Shown here piece by piece: positions 40,991 through 51,721 of a DNA stretch of 64,000 bases. The notes under the pieces are model-generated. The model searched no databases. It saw nothing but the letters and a program-made list of their open reading frames with translations, and had not been told where the DNA came from. Each line of letters opens with the position of its first letter. Position 1 is the stretch's first letter. The stretch comes from Ypsolopha sequella (taxonomy: Eukaryota; Arthropoda; Insecta; Lepidoptera; Ypsolophidae), in the NCBI GenBank assembly GCA_934047225.1, contig OW204011.1, positions 16,318,339 to 16,382,338 on the forward strand, written 5' to 3'. The position numbers and the translations under genes were made by a program.

Positions 40991-41204
40991 CAAAACTATT
41001 TTTCTATTCTACGACAAAAAAATCTCGTCATCTCGCATATCATTCTTTCATTCTTATTTCATAAATATCAAACTCTTCTGTGAATTTATTTTGTCTGTGT
41101 ACAGGAATTCCGTAAAAGTACGATTTTACCTAAAAATGTTATTTAAAATGACAATTTAAAGCATTTTTCAGTGATAATTAATGCATGAGTGTGTAAACTA
41201 GTGT

Positions 41205-41345
41205 CAAATTCAAATTCAAATCATTTATTGCAATGTCACAAGCTTTAGAAGATCTTACATAACTAGAAAAGTACAAGTGACGCCCTGTAGGGGCATAGCA
41301 ATCATGAGAGGGCTACTAGATGCCTCTTAAGTACCTACATAATAT
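41205..41345 (-). repeat. LINE 3' end (minus) with (TTTGAA)n tail
   Basis: CAAATTCAAATTCAAATCAT, then ATTGCAATGTCACAAGC and GACGCCCTGTAGGGGC. In complement this is a LINE 3'UTR and tail. No ORF survives. Confidence 0.5.
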
Positions 41346-41918
41346 TAAAGATCATTCATTCCTAGCTAGGTCAATATAGTATAATAGTTTAGTTAAGCCT
41401 ATGTAACTGTAACTTACTGTAGTAATCAACGTTCTTTCGAAATGTCGTGATATGTGATGGAATGAGCTTTGTTCACCACTTAATAGTCATGTATAAAAAC
41501 ACGGGCTATACATATATTATGTACACTGACAGTATATAGGCGTTGGTCGAGTGCGTAAGGTGCGAAACAAATCGCCGGCTGCTGAACATCTAGAGCCAGA
41601 CAAAGAGATCCAACTTGTCTTGCATAGCCGTCGACGGTCGTTTATTATGAGGCGTTGATTTATCGTTTGATCCTTGATTTTAGGGAACCGTTGAGGTAGA
41701 AAACCTTTTGAATAAATTCTTGTCTGTGACTAAACATAATAAAAAAAGAAATACCTACAAATCGTGACGACATAATATGAGATAATAGCTGAGAGGGTGT
41801 CAGAAGTGTTTTCGAGTTTGGACTGTTACTATAACAGCTAAAACTGACAACTAACATGATAGTTATCACCCTCTTTTCTTTCTCCAAACAGATATCAGCA
41901 GATTTGCTTTATTACCCT
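41346..41918 (-). other. No gene; SINE scrap at 41755-41825
   Basis: 41755-41825 (AATCGTGACGACATAATATG, GAGGGTGTCAGAAGTG, GAGTTTGGACTGT) is SINE S body. The remainder is unplaced. Confidence 0.4.
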
Positions 41919-42742
41919 AATTGAATGTGTGCCCAGAATAAGGGTCCATAAAAAAAAACTTTTTTTCACCTCACTAGCACGAAAAGCGCGCCTTTGTTGC
42001 TTAAAAACAGTGAGAAAAATCGATTTTTGTTCACTGATTTTAAACAGTGAAGAAAAGTGTTTCAAATTAAGAACACTGCGAATTGTTCAAAAACTCCATA
42101 TCCTTTGCTCAAGAGAAAGAAAGACAGCAAACATCAGCATGGCGGCTATCTCTTTAACTCTATATGCATTCCATATACTTTGGGAGGCTATACACAGCCC
42201 CACAGCTTGTCGGATGCCATAGACAAGGTAAACTTCTCGAAATCCTGTGTATGGCCTCCCAATGTGTATGGAATCCGGAAACGGATATATAGAGTAAAAC
42301 TCCCGCGTGATGGTTATGTTTTGCGTTTTCGATTGGTTTATCAAAGATTTTGGGATTCAATTAACACTTCTTACATTTTATTTTATGTGCAATATTTTTA
42401 TATGGTGTATTGCTTAAAGAAAAAAAACATTGAATTCTTATATCTTAATCTTCGAAAAGATGGTTTACATCTGTGTTTTCTCGCTAGTGAGGTGAAAAGT
42501 TGTATGTGTCACACGAGAACAAATTTATTCTGTTTCTTGTGCCTTTGAATACCTCACCACGCTCAGGATTCTAACTTAGAACTTCAAACTCCGCACTCGC
42601 AACAAAAAAAAATGTTTGCTCTCTTGTTGCACAAATAACCATTTTTCTATCATCTTATTGCGATATAGACAATTTTTCCGTTAAAAACAGCGTTTTGATT
42701 TTTTGTATTGAATAGACCCTTATTCCGTGCACACATTCAATT
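41919..42742 (+). mobile_element. Element J, copy 2 (with TIRs)
   Basis: 824 bp. Imperfect TIRs of about 30 bp: AATTGAATGTGTGCCCAGAA at the left; in complement AATTGAATGTGTGCACGGAA at the right, both followed by TAAGGGTC. The internal blocks match 9310-10235. The frames 41929-42222 and 42057-42548 share words with copy 1 only at the DNA level. It abuts a LINE fragment on its right. Confidence 0.8.
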
Positions 42743-42979
42743 ATTCGTGTTCAGATATCTCCACTGCTGCGATACGGACTTATTCTTTGGGGAACTGCGA
42801 CAGAAATAAATAAAGCTTTTATAGCACAGAAAAAAAGTATTCGCGCAATTTTCAATTTAGAACCCACTGAGTCATGTAAACCATATTTTATAAAAAATAA
42901 ACTGCTGTTCCTGGCAAGTCTATATATTTATGAAATGACATGTTTCACGAAATCACAATACAGTAGAGCCACTGAGTGA
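42743..42979 (+). pseudogene. LINE RT C-terminal fragment, cut by a MITE
   Basis: In one frame from about 42746: RVQISPLLRYGLILWG, IAQKKSIRAIFNLEP, SCKPYFIKNKLLFLASLYIY, EMTCFTKSQ, then the frame runs into the TIR of the next element, which supplies the stop (42977-42979). 'RYGLILWG....F..QK..IR...' is the region after the RT thumb in CR1/Jockey-type LINEs, comparable with SYGIDLWG..QKKMVRRL at 28 kb. It begins at the J right end, so both its edges are insertion borders. There is no ATG, because it is a scrap. Confidence 0.8.
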
Positions 42980-43510
42980 TGGCGTCTATGACCTTTAAAT
43001 GCCCACAAAGTATCGTAATTATTGATAAGCAAGTGTGAATTAAAAAATGTAATACTTCATTGTTGATAGTGATGTACTACTTGTTTCGGTTATTATTTTT
43101 CGATTTGAATGTTGCTTTATTGTGCAATAAAATTCGTTTAGAAACAAAGATTTTTTTTTTAAAGTTTCTCATTTTTTATGGGTCGTGTTTGAGGTCGCCA
43201 AGTTACGCAATAATATTTAATTAAAAACAAAACAATGACGAAATTAAACTAAACGAAAATAAATGATAGTAAAATACTTTTTTCAATTTAGATATTTAAA
43301 CATCTCTTGGGGGTCCCGGGGCACTACACCGCATAGCCCTCCGATAGCTACCGATAGATAAATTTTCCTTTTGTATCATTATGTTGAATGTTGAATGACG
43401 TGTCTAATGTTCAGTAAACTCACACTTGATTTTTATTTTTTACCGAAATTTGAAATGTACCTCGTCACTAAATGCAGCTGTCATAAGTGCCATCACTCAG
43501 TGGCCCTACT
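42962..43510. mobile_element. MITE W inserted in LINE
   Basis: 549 bp with TIRs of about 32 bp: AGTAGAGCCACTGAGTGATG at the left and AGTAGGGCCACTGAGTGATG in complement at the right. The interior is AT-rich and has no transposase. The TSD is not clear. Confidence 0.8.
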
Positions 43511-43567
43511 TTAGTCATACAAATTTAGTAAATGCTAGTGATTGTTGACACTTGGTGGAATTTATAA

Positions 43568-44183
43568 AACATTGCTTAAAAAAATACTTGTACTTATCCA
43601 CACATATACAGTAACATTTTATTATACCCGACCGGTTTCGCTGTAAAGCATTTTCTAGGGCCTTTTACAAATAAAGAATAGTATAGTTGACTCGCGTACG
43701 ATTGTCACTTTTTATTTCCTTCTTATTTTTTATTATGTACAGGAAAAGCAAGTGGCCAGTATCATTTTTCGAGCTTTATGTACGAGTTCGCAAAATAATA
43801 CTGGCCGCTTGGCCACTTGCTCATTCTTTATGTTATTAAAAAAAAAAACAGCACGTTAACAATGGATTTGCACATACTTTTTCCGCCCGCATATTTGTAT
43901 GACAGTAATGACGTATTTTCTGCATCGTTTTCAAAAAAGTAAGAAGGTACTTTCCGAGCAGGTGTAGTATAAAATAATTTGATACTACAACAATGTCTAA
44001 AAATGACGTGCAAAAGACGTTTTTTTTTTCATTTATTGCACGTCATTTTTAGACATGGTTGTAGATTAAAATTATTTTCTTTGTTAGTTAGGATTTGTAA
44101 AAGGCCATAGAAAATGCTTCACAGAGAAATCGGTCGGGTATTATAAAATTTTACTGTGTATGTGGACAAGTAAAAGTGTTTAT
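43568..44183. mobile_element. T-bounded composite element
   Basis: Terminal inverted arms of about 95-100 bp: CTTGTACTTATCCACACATA..TAAAGCATTTTCTAGGGCCT at 43580-43670, complementary to 44093-44180. The inside holds repeat K (43690-43975) and a second hairpin (43971-44078, arms around ATGTCTAAAAATGACGTGCA). A lone arm is at 15755-15850. Confidence 0.8.
43690..43975 (+). repeat. Repeat K, copy 2
   Basis: As at 13395-13735 but with a single 47-bp unit. Includes the hairpin AGCAAGTGGCC..GGCCACTTGCT. Located inside the T arms. Confidence 0.8.
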
Positions 44184-45915
44184 AGCACACCGTGCGTAAA
44201 ATGACGCTGCGCGTGCGTAAAGTCGGAATTTTCCGCACTTGTACTATAAAAACTTATACGAAACTCGTGCGAGAAACTTTTTCTCGACTCGTGTGATTGC
44301 AGCACTCCTTCGGCTCGTGCCGCAAACTCACACTCGTCAGAAAACGTTTCATCGCTCTCGTATCGTAATGTACTATTTTTAAGCAACATACAAATTTATT
44401 CATAAAATATAGTGATAGATATAATTTTAGTACTAAGTAGTCACAATGTAATAGGTCCGTTTTGACATATGTCATCGCAACGTATCTATGGATGTGAACC
44501 ATGCAAATCGGTAGCTATGTCAACCGATTCTCACGAGAAATCGATTCCAAATATTATGAGTTTGTTATCGTTTGAAATATTTTCAAGTTTATTGGTTATA
44601 ATTTCCAGAATAAACATAATTGCCAAAGTCAACGTGAAAGAAAATATAAACAGTTCAAAAGTAAAGCCTAAAGTCACAAGAAAAAAACACTAAAAACAAA
44701 CGGGAGCACAACGACTTCCAATATGGTGATAGAAAGATATTTTGGATGCTAAAACCAGCTTTTAATTTTTTTTCTCTACGATAAGAATCTGAAATGGAAA
44801 TTCTTACGTGCCAGTAATATTTTATAATGTTGTACTTCACTGACCTCAAATTAGATAGAGGTCTGAGCGTTGATAGATATAAAATACTGGCCAGTAAGAA
44901 AAATATGTAGGCTTCAAGATGAAAAAATTGCTCCATGCCTTATAAAAAAAATACTGCCATATTTCTTACCATCCAATCTGTCTATTGATAGGATGATTTA
45001 TGGAAAACTGCCTGTAAACCAATTCATTAATAAAAAAAAATGGGACTTTAAGCAATAAATGCATGTTTTTTATATATATTTTTTGTTTTTGTAAACTATA
45101 AGTTTAAAAGCTAAGTGGTATGTAACATTATTTGGCACAATTATTATATTATATTTTTCGGTATACGTGACACCGTTACAAATACATGCAAATGTTCAAA
45201 TCTAAAAAGTTTATATTTGCAAAAAAAAAAGGAAATTTAAACTTGGCTTTTTGTGTACTGGTCTCACAAAAGCTAATTACAGATCATTACAATTATTTTA
45301 TCAATATTAAAACAAGTTAATTATGTTCACGTGGAATCGAATTGAGTCCGTGAAATTAGGCGATTATCTGGTTACAACACTATTATTAAGAAAAAATTGA
45401 CTAAGAATGTAACTGTTTTTGAGACATTGTGTAGTAATTCAAAATTGCATTTTATTTTGGAATATGCGTGAAAATAGTACTTGAAATATGTTCCGTGATA
45501 ATTAAAAAACGTTTATTTATTTTCTTTAAACCCAATAAGTTAATAATTATTTGTTAACCGTTTCATTTATTACATGTAAAGTTATATTCTATGGTCGTTC
45601 TTATCTGTCAAAACGGGCCTCTTATTTTGTGGCAACTGTAGATACCCGAACAAACTAATAACTCCAAAATACAGAACTGAATTTTGCCAAAGATCCACAT
45701 ATTTTATGCAAATAAATATTTTTAATACTCGTAAGTTACCAGACAGTTTCAAAGAAAAGCCCTACAATTTATTCAAGAAATTGTTATTTAATTATTAACA
45801 AAGCAATGTTTCTATGACATTTAAGATTTTTTGAATTTAAGTAATAATAGCAAACTTATAGTTAGTAAGAAATTATTGATGATATTATATATACTTTTAT
45901 AAATAGATATTATAA
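44184..45915. other. No gene recognised
   Basis: AT-rich. Short frames (44254-44502, 44469-44693, 44655-44936, 44870-45058) overlap on both strands and show no domain. 44205-44345 has moderately GC-rich palindromic words (ACTCGTGCGAGAAAC). Confidence 0.35.
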
Positions 45916-45919
45916 AATG

Positions 45920-46035
45920 TATACTCTAAAATTTGCATGCCTGAATAAGGTAAATTGTGCTGAACCAATTTTTTGTACCTCACCATCTTTATGTACACCA
46001 CAATTTATGCAAATAAATTATCTTTATCTTTCCTC
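45920..46035 (+). repeat. LINE 3'UTR end
   Basis: TTGCATGCCTGAATAAGGTA, CACCATCTTTATGTACACC and ATGCAAATAAATTATCTTTA, the word order of a CR1/Jockey-type LINE 3' end in Lepidoptera. ORF not present. Confidence 0.5.
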
Positions 46036-46039
46036 CCAC

Positions 46040-46790
46040 TTATTTCACTGACATAAATTATAAGTACGGCACACATACTCATATTTCTCACAAACACTAA
46101 TAAAACTCATGCGCAAATAGGGGGTGACCACAGAACTATTAATAAGGAATAGAAATGCCATGAAAGCCGTGATTGCGACGCACCGATTTGATCAATACGT
46201 CAAGACATAACCCGCGGGCCTCTCATTTCTCATTCGAATGCTTTAGAATAAACATAATTGTAAAAATGGTGTATTGTAGCCTGGCAAATAGTTCTAACTA
46301 TTCAAATAACGCAAATAAGACATCCAAAGGAATTTTCTTTCACTCGTAAGTAATTTAAATATGTATTTACTGTGATATTTACAGAACAAACCTTGCGCTA
46401 AATAAAATTTCAAATGAAAATACTATGAAATATTTATCGTTGTAGCGAGTAGCGTTGAAATTAAACAATATTTTGTCCAATACAGATTATAATGTGTGTC
46501 ACACACAATGTATATTTTTTCAAACATTATCAACACGGGCCTAACTGTGTCATCATAGTACGACCGCTGGTCATGGCTCTTTACACACATTGGCACAGTG
46601 TCATCACGTGTTTGGTATTTTACATCTAAGCTTCATAGAAATACGGTGTTATTTTGGCTGTATCAAGAAGGGTGAATCTATGTGTGCGCCGCGTATGTTT
46701 ACTAACTAGTAAATACTAAAGTTATTCCAAAAAGCGGCGACAGCTGTGCTCGTTTAAAATTTGTGTCACGCCATCTCCGTGGAGGTGATG
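46040..46790. other. No gene recognised
   Basis: Mixed sequence, without repeat matches elsewhere in the window. Confidence 0.35.
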
Positions 46791-46794
46791 CATC

Positions 46795-46925
46795 AACCTG
46801 TAGCCACGTACAACACAACACATCACATCTCTATTGACATTGAGTCTCACATGAGGCCTATTCTTGGCCTCATGCATTTGCAAGCGCCACGCCCCCTTAC
46901 CCTATATCCTGATATCTGTGGGGTC
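46795..46925 (+). repeat. Repeat O, copy 2
   Basis: As 30419-30545, with an added palindrome CATGAGGCC..GGCCTCATG (46848-46878). Confidence 0.75.
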
Positions 46926-46954
46926 AGCCTTTAGGTTAAACGTCAGTAGCGAGA

Positions 46955-47105
46955 ATATATACGATTAAAATGATAGGTAAAATCTATAATTATACAAGGT
47001 GAAATCCAATCGACCGCCCGAACCCATACCGGAGACCCGGCCAGGGACCAGGAACAAGGTTCAATGATCACCAACCGAGCCCCCAGAACGAATCCAGGCG
47101 GCCTA
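46955..47105 (+). repeat. Repeat M, copy 2 (empty site)
   Basis: Collinear with 38385-38690 but uninterrupted at GGGACCAGGAACAAGG. It gives the pre-insertion state for the 147-bp MITE. Confidence 0.85.
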
Positions 47106-47235
47106 ACATATAAACCTCACTAATTCTGAACGATTGGTGTCAAATGCCACAGACCAAATAGCTTTTCAAATTTATATTTCTAAACAAGAAAAACAAAGTT
47201 AAGTTATGCATTTTACTAACGCTTAACCTTAACGC
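47105..47235. repeat. Half MITE X
   Basis: AACAAGAAAAACAAAGTTAA and GTTATGCATTTTACTAACGC match the right end of MITE X (24891-25234). Confidence 0.65.
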
Positions 47236-47466
47236 CGTATACTTCGTCCTGATGATGTCAAAACGAATTCTCAATCCCAAAATTCCCACCACTCCATTAT
47301 GGATACATCGCCTATGCATAAGTAGGTAAAGACGGCAAAATAGACTCACCACACCAGACACTGCACAAGCCGTTAACACCCAACATATTACGCCGCACAC
47401 TGGCACATCACTCAATTAAGACTCAGTGACACACTTTTAAGTGTGCCGGCTTCCAATGAACACCTC
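47236..47466. other. No gene recognised
   Basis: The 91-codon minus frame (47140-47415) begins within this stretch, runs into the half MITE X, and has no known domain. Confidence 0.3.
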
Positions 47467-47590
47467 ACTCATCATCATCATAGCCCCCTTAGGCTGGAGT
47501 CTATCCCCTGCGGTGCTCCAACGAGCACCAGTGAATTATAACTCTGAGGCTGGGACTGCCTGTTCAGCCTCTCCAAGGCAAAGTTAAAAA
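47467..47590 (-). repeat. RTE-like 3' end with (ATG)n tail
   Basis: The minus strand ends CAGCCTAAGGGGGCTATGATGATGATG, a tail style I associate with RTE-group LINEs and their SINEs. The upstream block (GCCTTGGAGAGGCTGAACAG) is non-coding. Confidence 0.45.
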
Positions 47591-48162
47591 AAAAATATAT
47601 ACTTGTCGTTGTTGGTTCTTGATGGAACAATTGTAACATATTGTAAATAAAACAAATGACATGACATTTCATCACATAACAAATATAAACAAAGACGAAA
47701 TATTCCATCTCGTGATTCGTAGAGATGTTTAAAAGCCTGACGATGTTATTATAACGAAACTGGTTGCACTAGCGACACTAGTACTAAACACAAAAAGTGG
47801 AACAGATACCAAGAATTTGTTTCATTTACAAAGTTTTTAAAGCCAAAAGGCTAGCAACAAAAACAATCAAGTTATAAAAAAAAAACAAAACGAATTCTGT
47901 GTCGAATGTTCATATTCATACTATCTTGTCATAAACAAACTTCTACAATACGCAACCGAATATTACACTAAGTGCTTGTTTTATTCTGAACAATGGGAGA
48001 AGCATTGATGCCTTTATAACGGTTTTTACTATTATGCATCAGTAGCCATCTCATTAGTGCTAAGTTACAATGTCATTGAAAAGTATCAAAGCTTTTTTTC
48101 ATGTTTTTTGTATTGTGTATGTTATACAGTCTAAAGTTTTGTTCATATTGATGGTATAAATA
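47591..48162. other. No gene recognised
   Basis: AT-rich, no repeat match in the window. Confidence 0.3.
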
Positions 48163-48316
48163 TAGTATATTTCGTGACGTGTATAAAATGGCGGATTTTC
48201 TTACCCGAGGATTGAAACTAGTTTCAACGTGAGCCGAAGGCTTCCGAGGGTAAGAAAATCCATTTTTACTCGTTGCGAACGATACTTTTTCTACTACCTG
48301 ATTTATGTATTTAAAT

Positions 48317-49953
48317 GGGTCAGGACCAAATTTTTTGCTTCGAAGCACAACGGAAATCACGTTGGAAAGTATGACAGTGGAAAAAGTGTCGCACAATGGA
48401 ATTCGTAAAGGCGTATTCACATGGCTATCTCAAAAACATGTCTGAAATTATTCAAACTAACCGACTAAACGGTACCTACTAACTTTACGACTTCATCTTG
48501 ATAATACTCAGGCGTTGTTACTTGTATTATAACACGTCGGAAATTCCTCGGCATCTCGAAAGAATGCGCTTCCACCACACGCGTCACACTTCATCCTGAT
48601 CTCGCCTAAACATGATAATGGCTTAATTGGTTCACGATAAAATTTAAATAAAATGAAATTGTACGGATTCAGTGATTCTGCTTGTGATTGGTTTGTCAGC
48701 TATTTTGAAAATAGAAAGCAAATGGTCGAATATTTGGACGAATATGGTAAAAATGTGAAATCCGGACTTCTCTGCTTAAATACTAGAGGTGTCGTTCAGG
48801 GATCAATTTTAGCTCCTAGTCTATATACAGCAGTCTATAGGTATATACTAGCTTATACACAGCAGAGTCACTGTCCTTTTCTACGGATTCATACTATGTT
48901 TCCACTAACATCGGTTAAGCAACTTGTATGTAGTACAAATATGTATGATCTGTTGAATAAAAATCTTTTTATTTTATTTTATTATTTTTATTAAAATCAA
49001 ATATAATGTCAATTTGTTGCTCAGTACATGCTGTCAGATATTTTTACCCAGATTAAACATTTTACATAGCAAAATTAAATTAAACAATTCAATGCAAAAC
49101 AATTGTTTCATTAGTATGTACTTAGCTTTACACGATTCCGTTGTGACACGTCACACAATTTCATGTCACTCGTCGCACTATGGAGGAAGAATACTGGACG
49201 CTAACCTAAAAAAAAATCACAATTCACTGAGGAAACTGTGTATTTGAGACATGTAGGCGTATTTTAACAATAAAAGTTGTATTATTATAGTTTCTTAAGT
49301 GTTAAAGCAAAAATATCATCAATAATTACCTTAAATATCTCTCAGAGTTCACAATTTCTTAACGACACACCTTCACCCAAGGTATGTAGCGTCAACTGAC
49401 ACATAAACAAAATGGCGGAAGTGTTCTGAATTAGGTCTTCGGTCATAGACAGGTGTTGCCAGGCGCAAATAAAGTTAAAACCACTGTCATGCATTGCAGA
49501 CTTTACGAAATATCGTGTCGCACAAGCGAGATATCACAATGGAACGAAAAAAGGGGACTGTTTATTTTATTTGTTTAAATTAAAACAAATATACGTATTA
49601 GTATAATAAAATTTTATAAAACTGTGATCGTGATATTTAAAACTTATTTTTACTTGCGTTCACGTGCTCGGCTACTTCCATAATAATTAAATCAAACATA
49701 ACCCTGGGAAAGTTGAAAGGGGACACTAAAACTTTGTATGGACAAAAAAGTCATCGTATTTTAAATCTAATATTTTGTTAACGTGAAAATGAAGATAAAG
49801 CAAACATTAAATACTGCATATATACAATATTAGGCAAACGTTTTGTTAAAAATAAAAAATAACGTTTTCCTGTAACATTTTTTTTTAAATTTAATTACAA
49901 ATGTGGGGGACACTTTGCGTGATCAAGATGCGCAAAATATTTGGTCCTGACCC
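48317..49953. mobile_element. 1637-bp TIR element nested in B, 4-bp AAAT TSD
   Basis: Ends GGGTCAGGACCAAATTTTTT and, in complement, GGGTCAGGACCAAATATTTT (22-bp TIR, one mismatch). AAAT is duplicated at 48313-48316 and 49954-49957. The uninterrupted B copy reads TATTTAAATATTTAATTTTT. No transposase is recognised inside; there is a LINE RT scrap (48653-48862). The superfamily is unknown: a 4-bp TSD does not fit hAT, piggyBac or mariner. Confidence 0.88.
48653..48862 (+). pseudogene. LINE RT fragment (fingers/palm) inside the nested element
   Basis: One frame reads MKLYGFSDSACDWFVSYFEN, RKQMVEYLDEYGKNVKSGLL, then RGVVQGSILAPSLYTAVY. 'YL.NR.Q.V.....S....GVPQGSILGP.LF' is the run between RT motifs A and B in Jockey/CR1-type LINEs. 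The YADD motif never appears and the frame decays after 48862. The ATG is inside the old ORF. Since it lies within the 1637-bp TIR element, it was either inserted there or carried along. Confidence 0.75.
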
Positions 49954-50358
49954 AAATATTTAATTTTTCCTTTCAAATTTAATGTGTTTTATGACTTTGC
50001 AAAGCGCGGCGCGGTTTTCACCTTTTTTTTCAGGCTTCGGCCGGCAGCTTTTATTTGTGGCCAGTATCATTTTGCGAAAAAAGAGTATCAGACGCGATAT
50101 AATCGATTATGTCGTAAATGGGAACGCAGGAATTTCGATTGTAAAGACAAACTAAGGACGTCAAAAAGAACCTAATTTAGCATGAAATTAAGCAATCGTC
50201 AAAAAGAACCTAATTTTGCAATAAATTAAATTTCAATACGATATTTCAAACTGATTTGATAGTCATTCCACAACAGGGCCCAGAAAGTTCGATTTTCAAA
50301 ACTAATTTCGAGTATTAAATGGAACTTTTTCCTAAAGGTAGTAGAAAAAATATTTTTT

Positions 50359-50803
50359 CATTTTCAATATTTTCACTTTCATTTTAGGGTTAACCTCCAC
50401 AGTGTTTTCCTTCCCATTGTTTAAATAAAGCAAAGAACTCATATATTTCACAGACGTTATGTCTGATCTACCCGTTTATATTTCCCCGTTCATTTTTGTA
50501 CGATTAACGCTTGACAGATATGACGTGATAGACAGGAAGCGACATTTATCTGAAGGATAGAAGGAAGGCGTGTGGCAACGTTATCTAATAACAATATTGT
50601 CATACTCACACTCGTGCTCTTTATTCAGTAATCAAAATGATAGGTCAAACTTACTTTTGTTACATACTCGTAAAATTATTATGACATTATGCTATTGTTA
50701 CATTATTGTTCCGAAAAGTCTTGTGCTGTATAGAGATAGTTTAGCCTGTTCATAGAGATAGTTTTTAAGCTTGTTTACAAATGTTGTTTAATTTTGTATC
50801 ATT
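50359..50803. other. No gene seen
   Basis: AT-rich linker. Confidence 0.3.
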
Positions 50804-50815
50804 AGGTATAGAATT

Positions 50816-51186
50816 TAGAGGTGGTAGAGCTGATGCCGGGCTCGACTGTGGAGGTACCACCATCTTACTTGGAGACCCCCTCGAAGTAATTCGGGGGAGA
50901 GTAAGAGGACAGCTCACAGGCAAAAAACCAGGAGGCCCACCATGCCTGGGACCGATGGATGGCGGTATATCCATTACTTATAGCCGGGCCTTATATGAAA
51001 CAGACTGGTGACGGGCAGCAGCGTCACTGGTGCGAGGGTTCCGGCACCGCACTCACCAACCCGCCTGCCCAGCGTGTGTTAGTATGGGCAATTCTTCCAG
51101 GATTACCGCCGGGAGTGGCAAAGTCCTGGAAAGGCTTATGTCCAGCAGTGGACGAACTAGGCTGATGGATAATGGATAAAGGATGA
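50816..51186 (+). mobile_element. Retroposon A, copy A5, with perfect 12-bp TSD
   Basis: AGGTGGTAGAGCTGATGCCG at the 5' end; GACGAACTAGGCTGATGGAT and an irregular GGAT tail at the 3' end. The perfect direct repeat AGGTATAGAATT flanks it at 50804-50815 and 51187-51198. It proves that + here is the sense strand of the retroposon. The frames 50781-51011 and 50959-51165 translate the repeat and are not conserved between copies. Confidence 0.92.
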
Positions 51187-51220
51187 AGGTATAGAATTGT
51201 AGATAAGTACCGACAACAAA

Positions 51221-51721
51221 AATAGACTAGGTGCCAGAGAAGATGGCCTTCATGTAGCCGTGTTGTTTTGTGATCTGTCGAAGGCGTTCGACGTCGCAGA
51301 TCATAATACTCTAGCCATCAAGATGCACCACTATGGGATCAGCGGGCCAGCTCACGCTCTGTTCACCGATTAGATGCGTAATCGATCACAGACTGTCGTA
51401 GCTGATGGAGGTGACACAAGGTCTGATCCTCTCGACACTATGATGGGCGTGGCTCAGGGATCTTTGGTCTCGAACATACTGTTCTCTCTGCTCCTGAACG
51501 ACTTACCGTGTGCGGTTTGTGACTGTGAATTTCTCATGTACGCTGATGACGTCGCCGCGGTTGTAAGCGCACCGTCTATCGAGAAACTTGAAGTGCAATT
51601 AAACAACACAGCGCTACAGCTTTCCCTATGGTTTCGGGGAAATAATCTCGTACTCAACTCAAAAAAGACACATTTCATTCATTTCTGGCTTCGTGATACA
51701 TCTTCTCGACCTCAGTGCAAC
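51221..51721 (+). pseudogene. LINE reverse transcriptase palm, cut by TTAA element
   Basis: A single frame (one in-frame TAG at 51371-51373) reads GAREDGLHVAVLFCDLSKAF then DVADH (motif A), MGVAQGSLVSNILF (motif B) and FLMYADDVAAVV (motif C, YADD), ending SLWFRGNNLVLNSKKTHFIH. It is a Jockey/CR1-type RT domain missing the endonuclease and fingers. At 51722 the frame is cut by TTAA element E. A thumb-region piece that would follow it is at 53240. Dead because of the stop and the cut. Confidence 0.85.

Larger units (their letters stand above)
48163..50358 (+). mobile_element. Element B, copy 3 (split by a nested element)
   Basis: Left part 48163-48316 (TAGTATATTTCGTGACGTGT, hairpin, TACTTTTTCTACTACC) and right part 49954-50358 (AAATATTTAATTTTTCCTTT, TCAAAAAGAACCTAA) join exactly as in the uninterrupted copies at 15 and 60 kb. 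The 1637 bp between them is an insertion. Confidence 0.9.

Noticed and set aside
47140..47415. 91-codon cysteine-containing minus frame
   Set aside because: Runs into the MITE X fragment; no known domain or conserved copy.
50781..51165. Open frames through retroposon A5 (GLDCGGTTILLGDPLEVI..)
   Set aside because: The same DNA in the other A copies is interrupted by indels, so the frame is not under selection.
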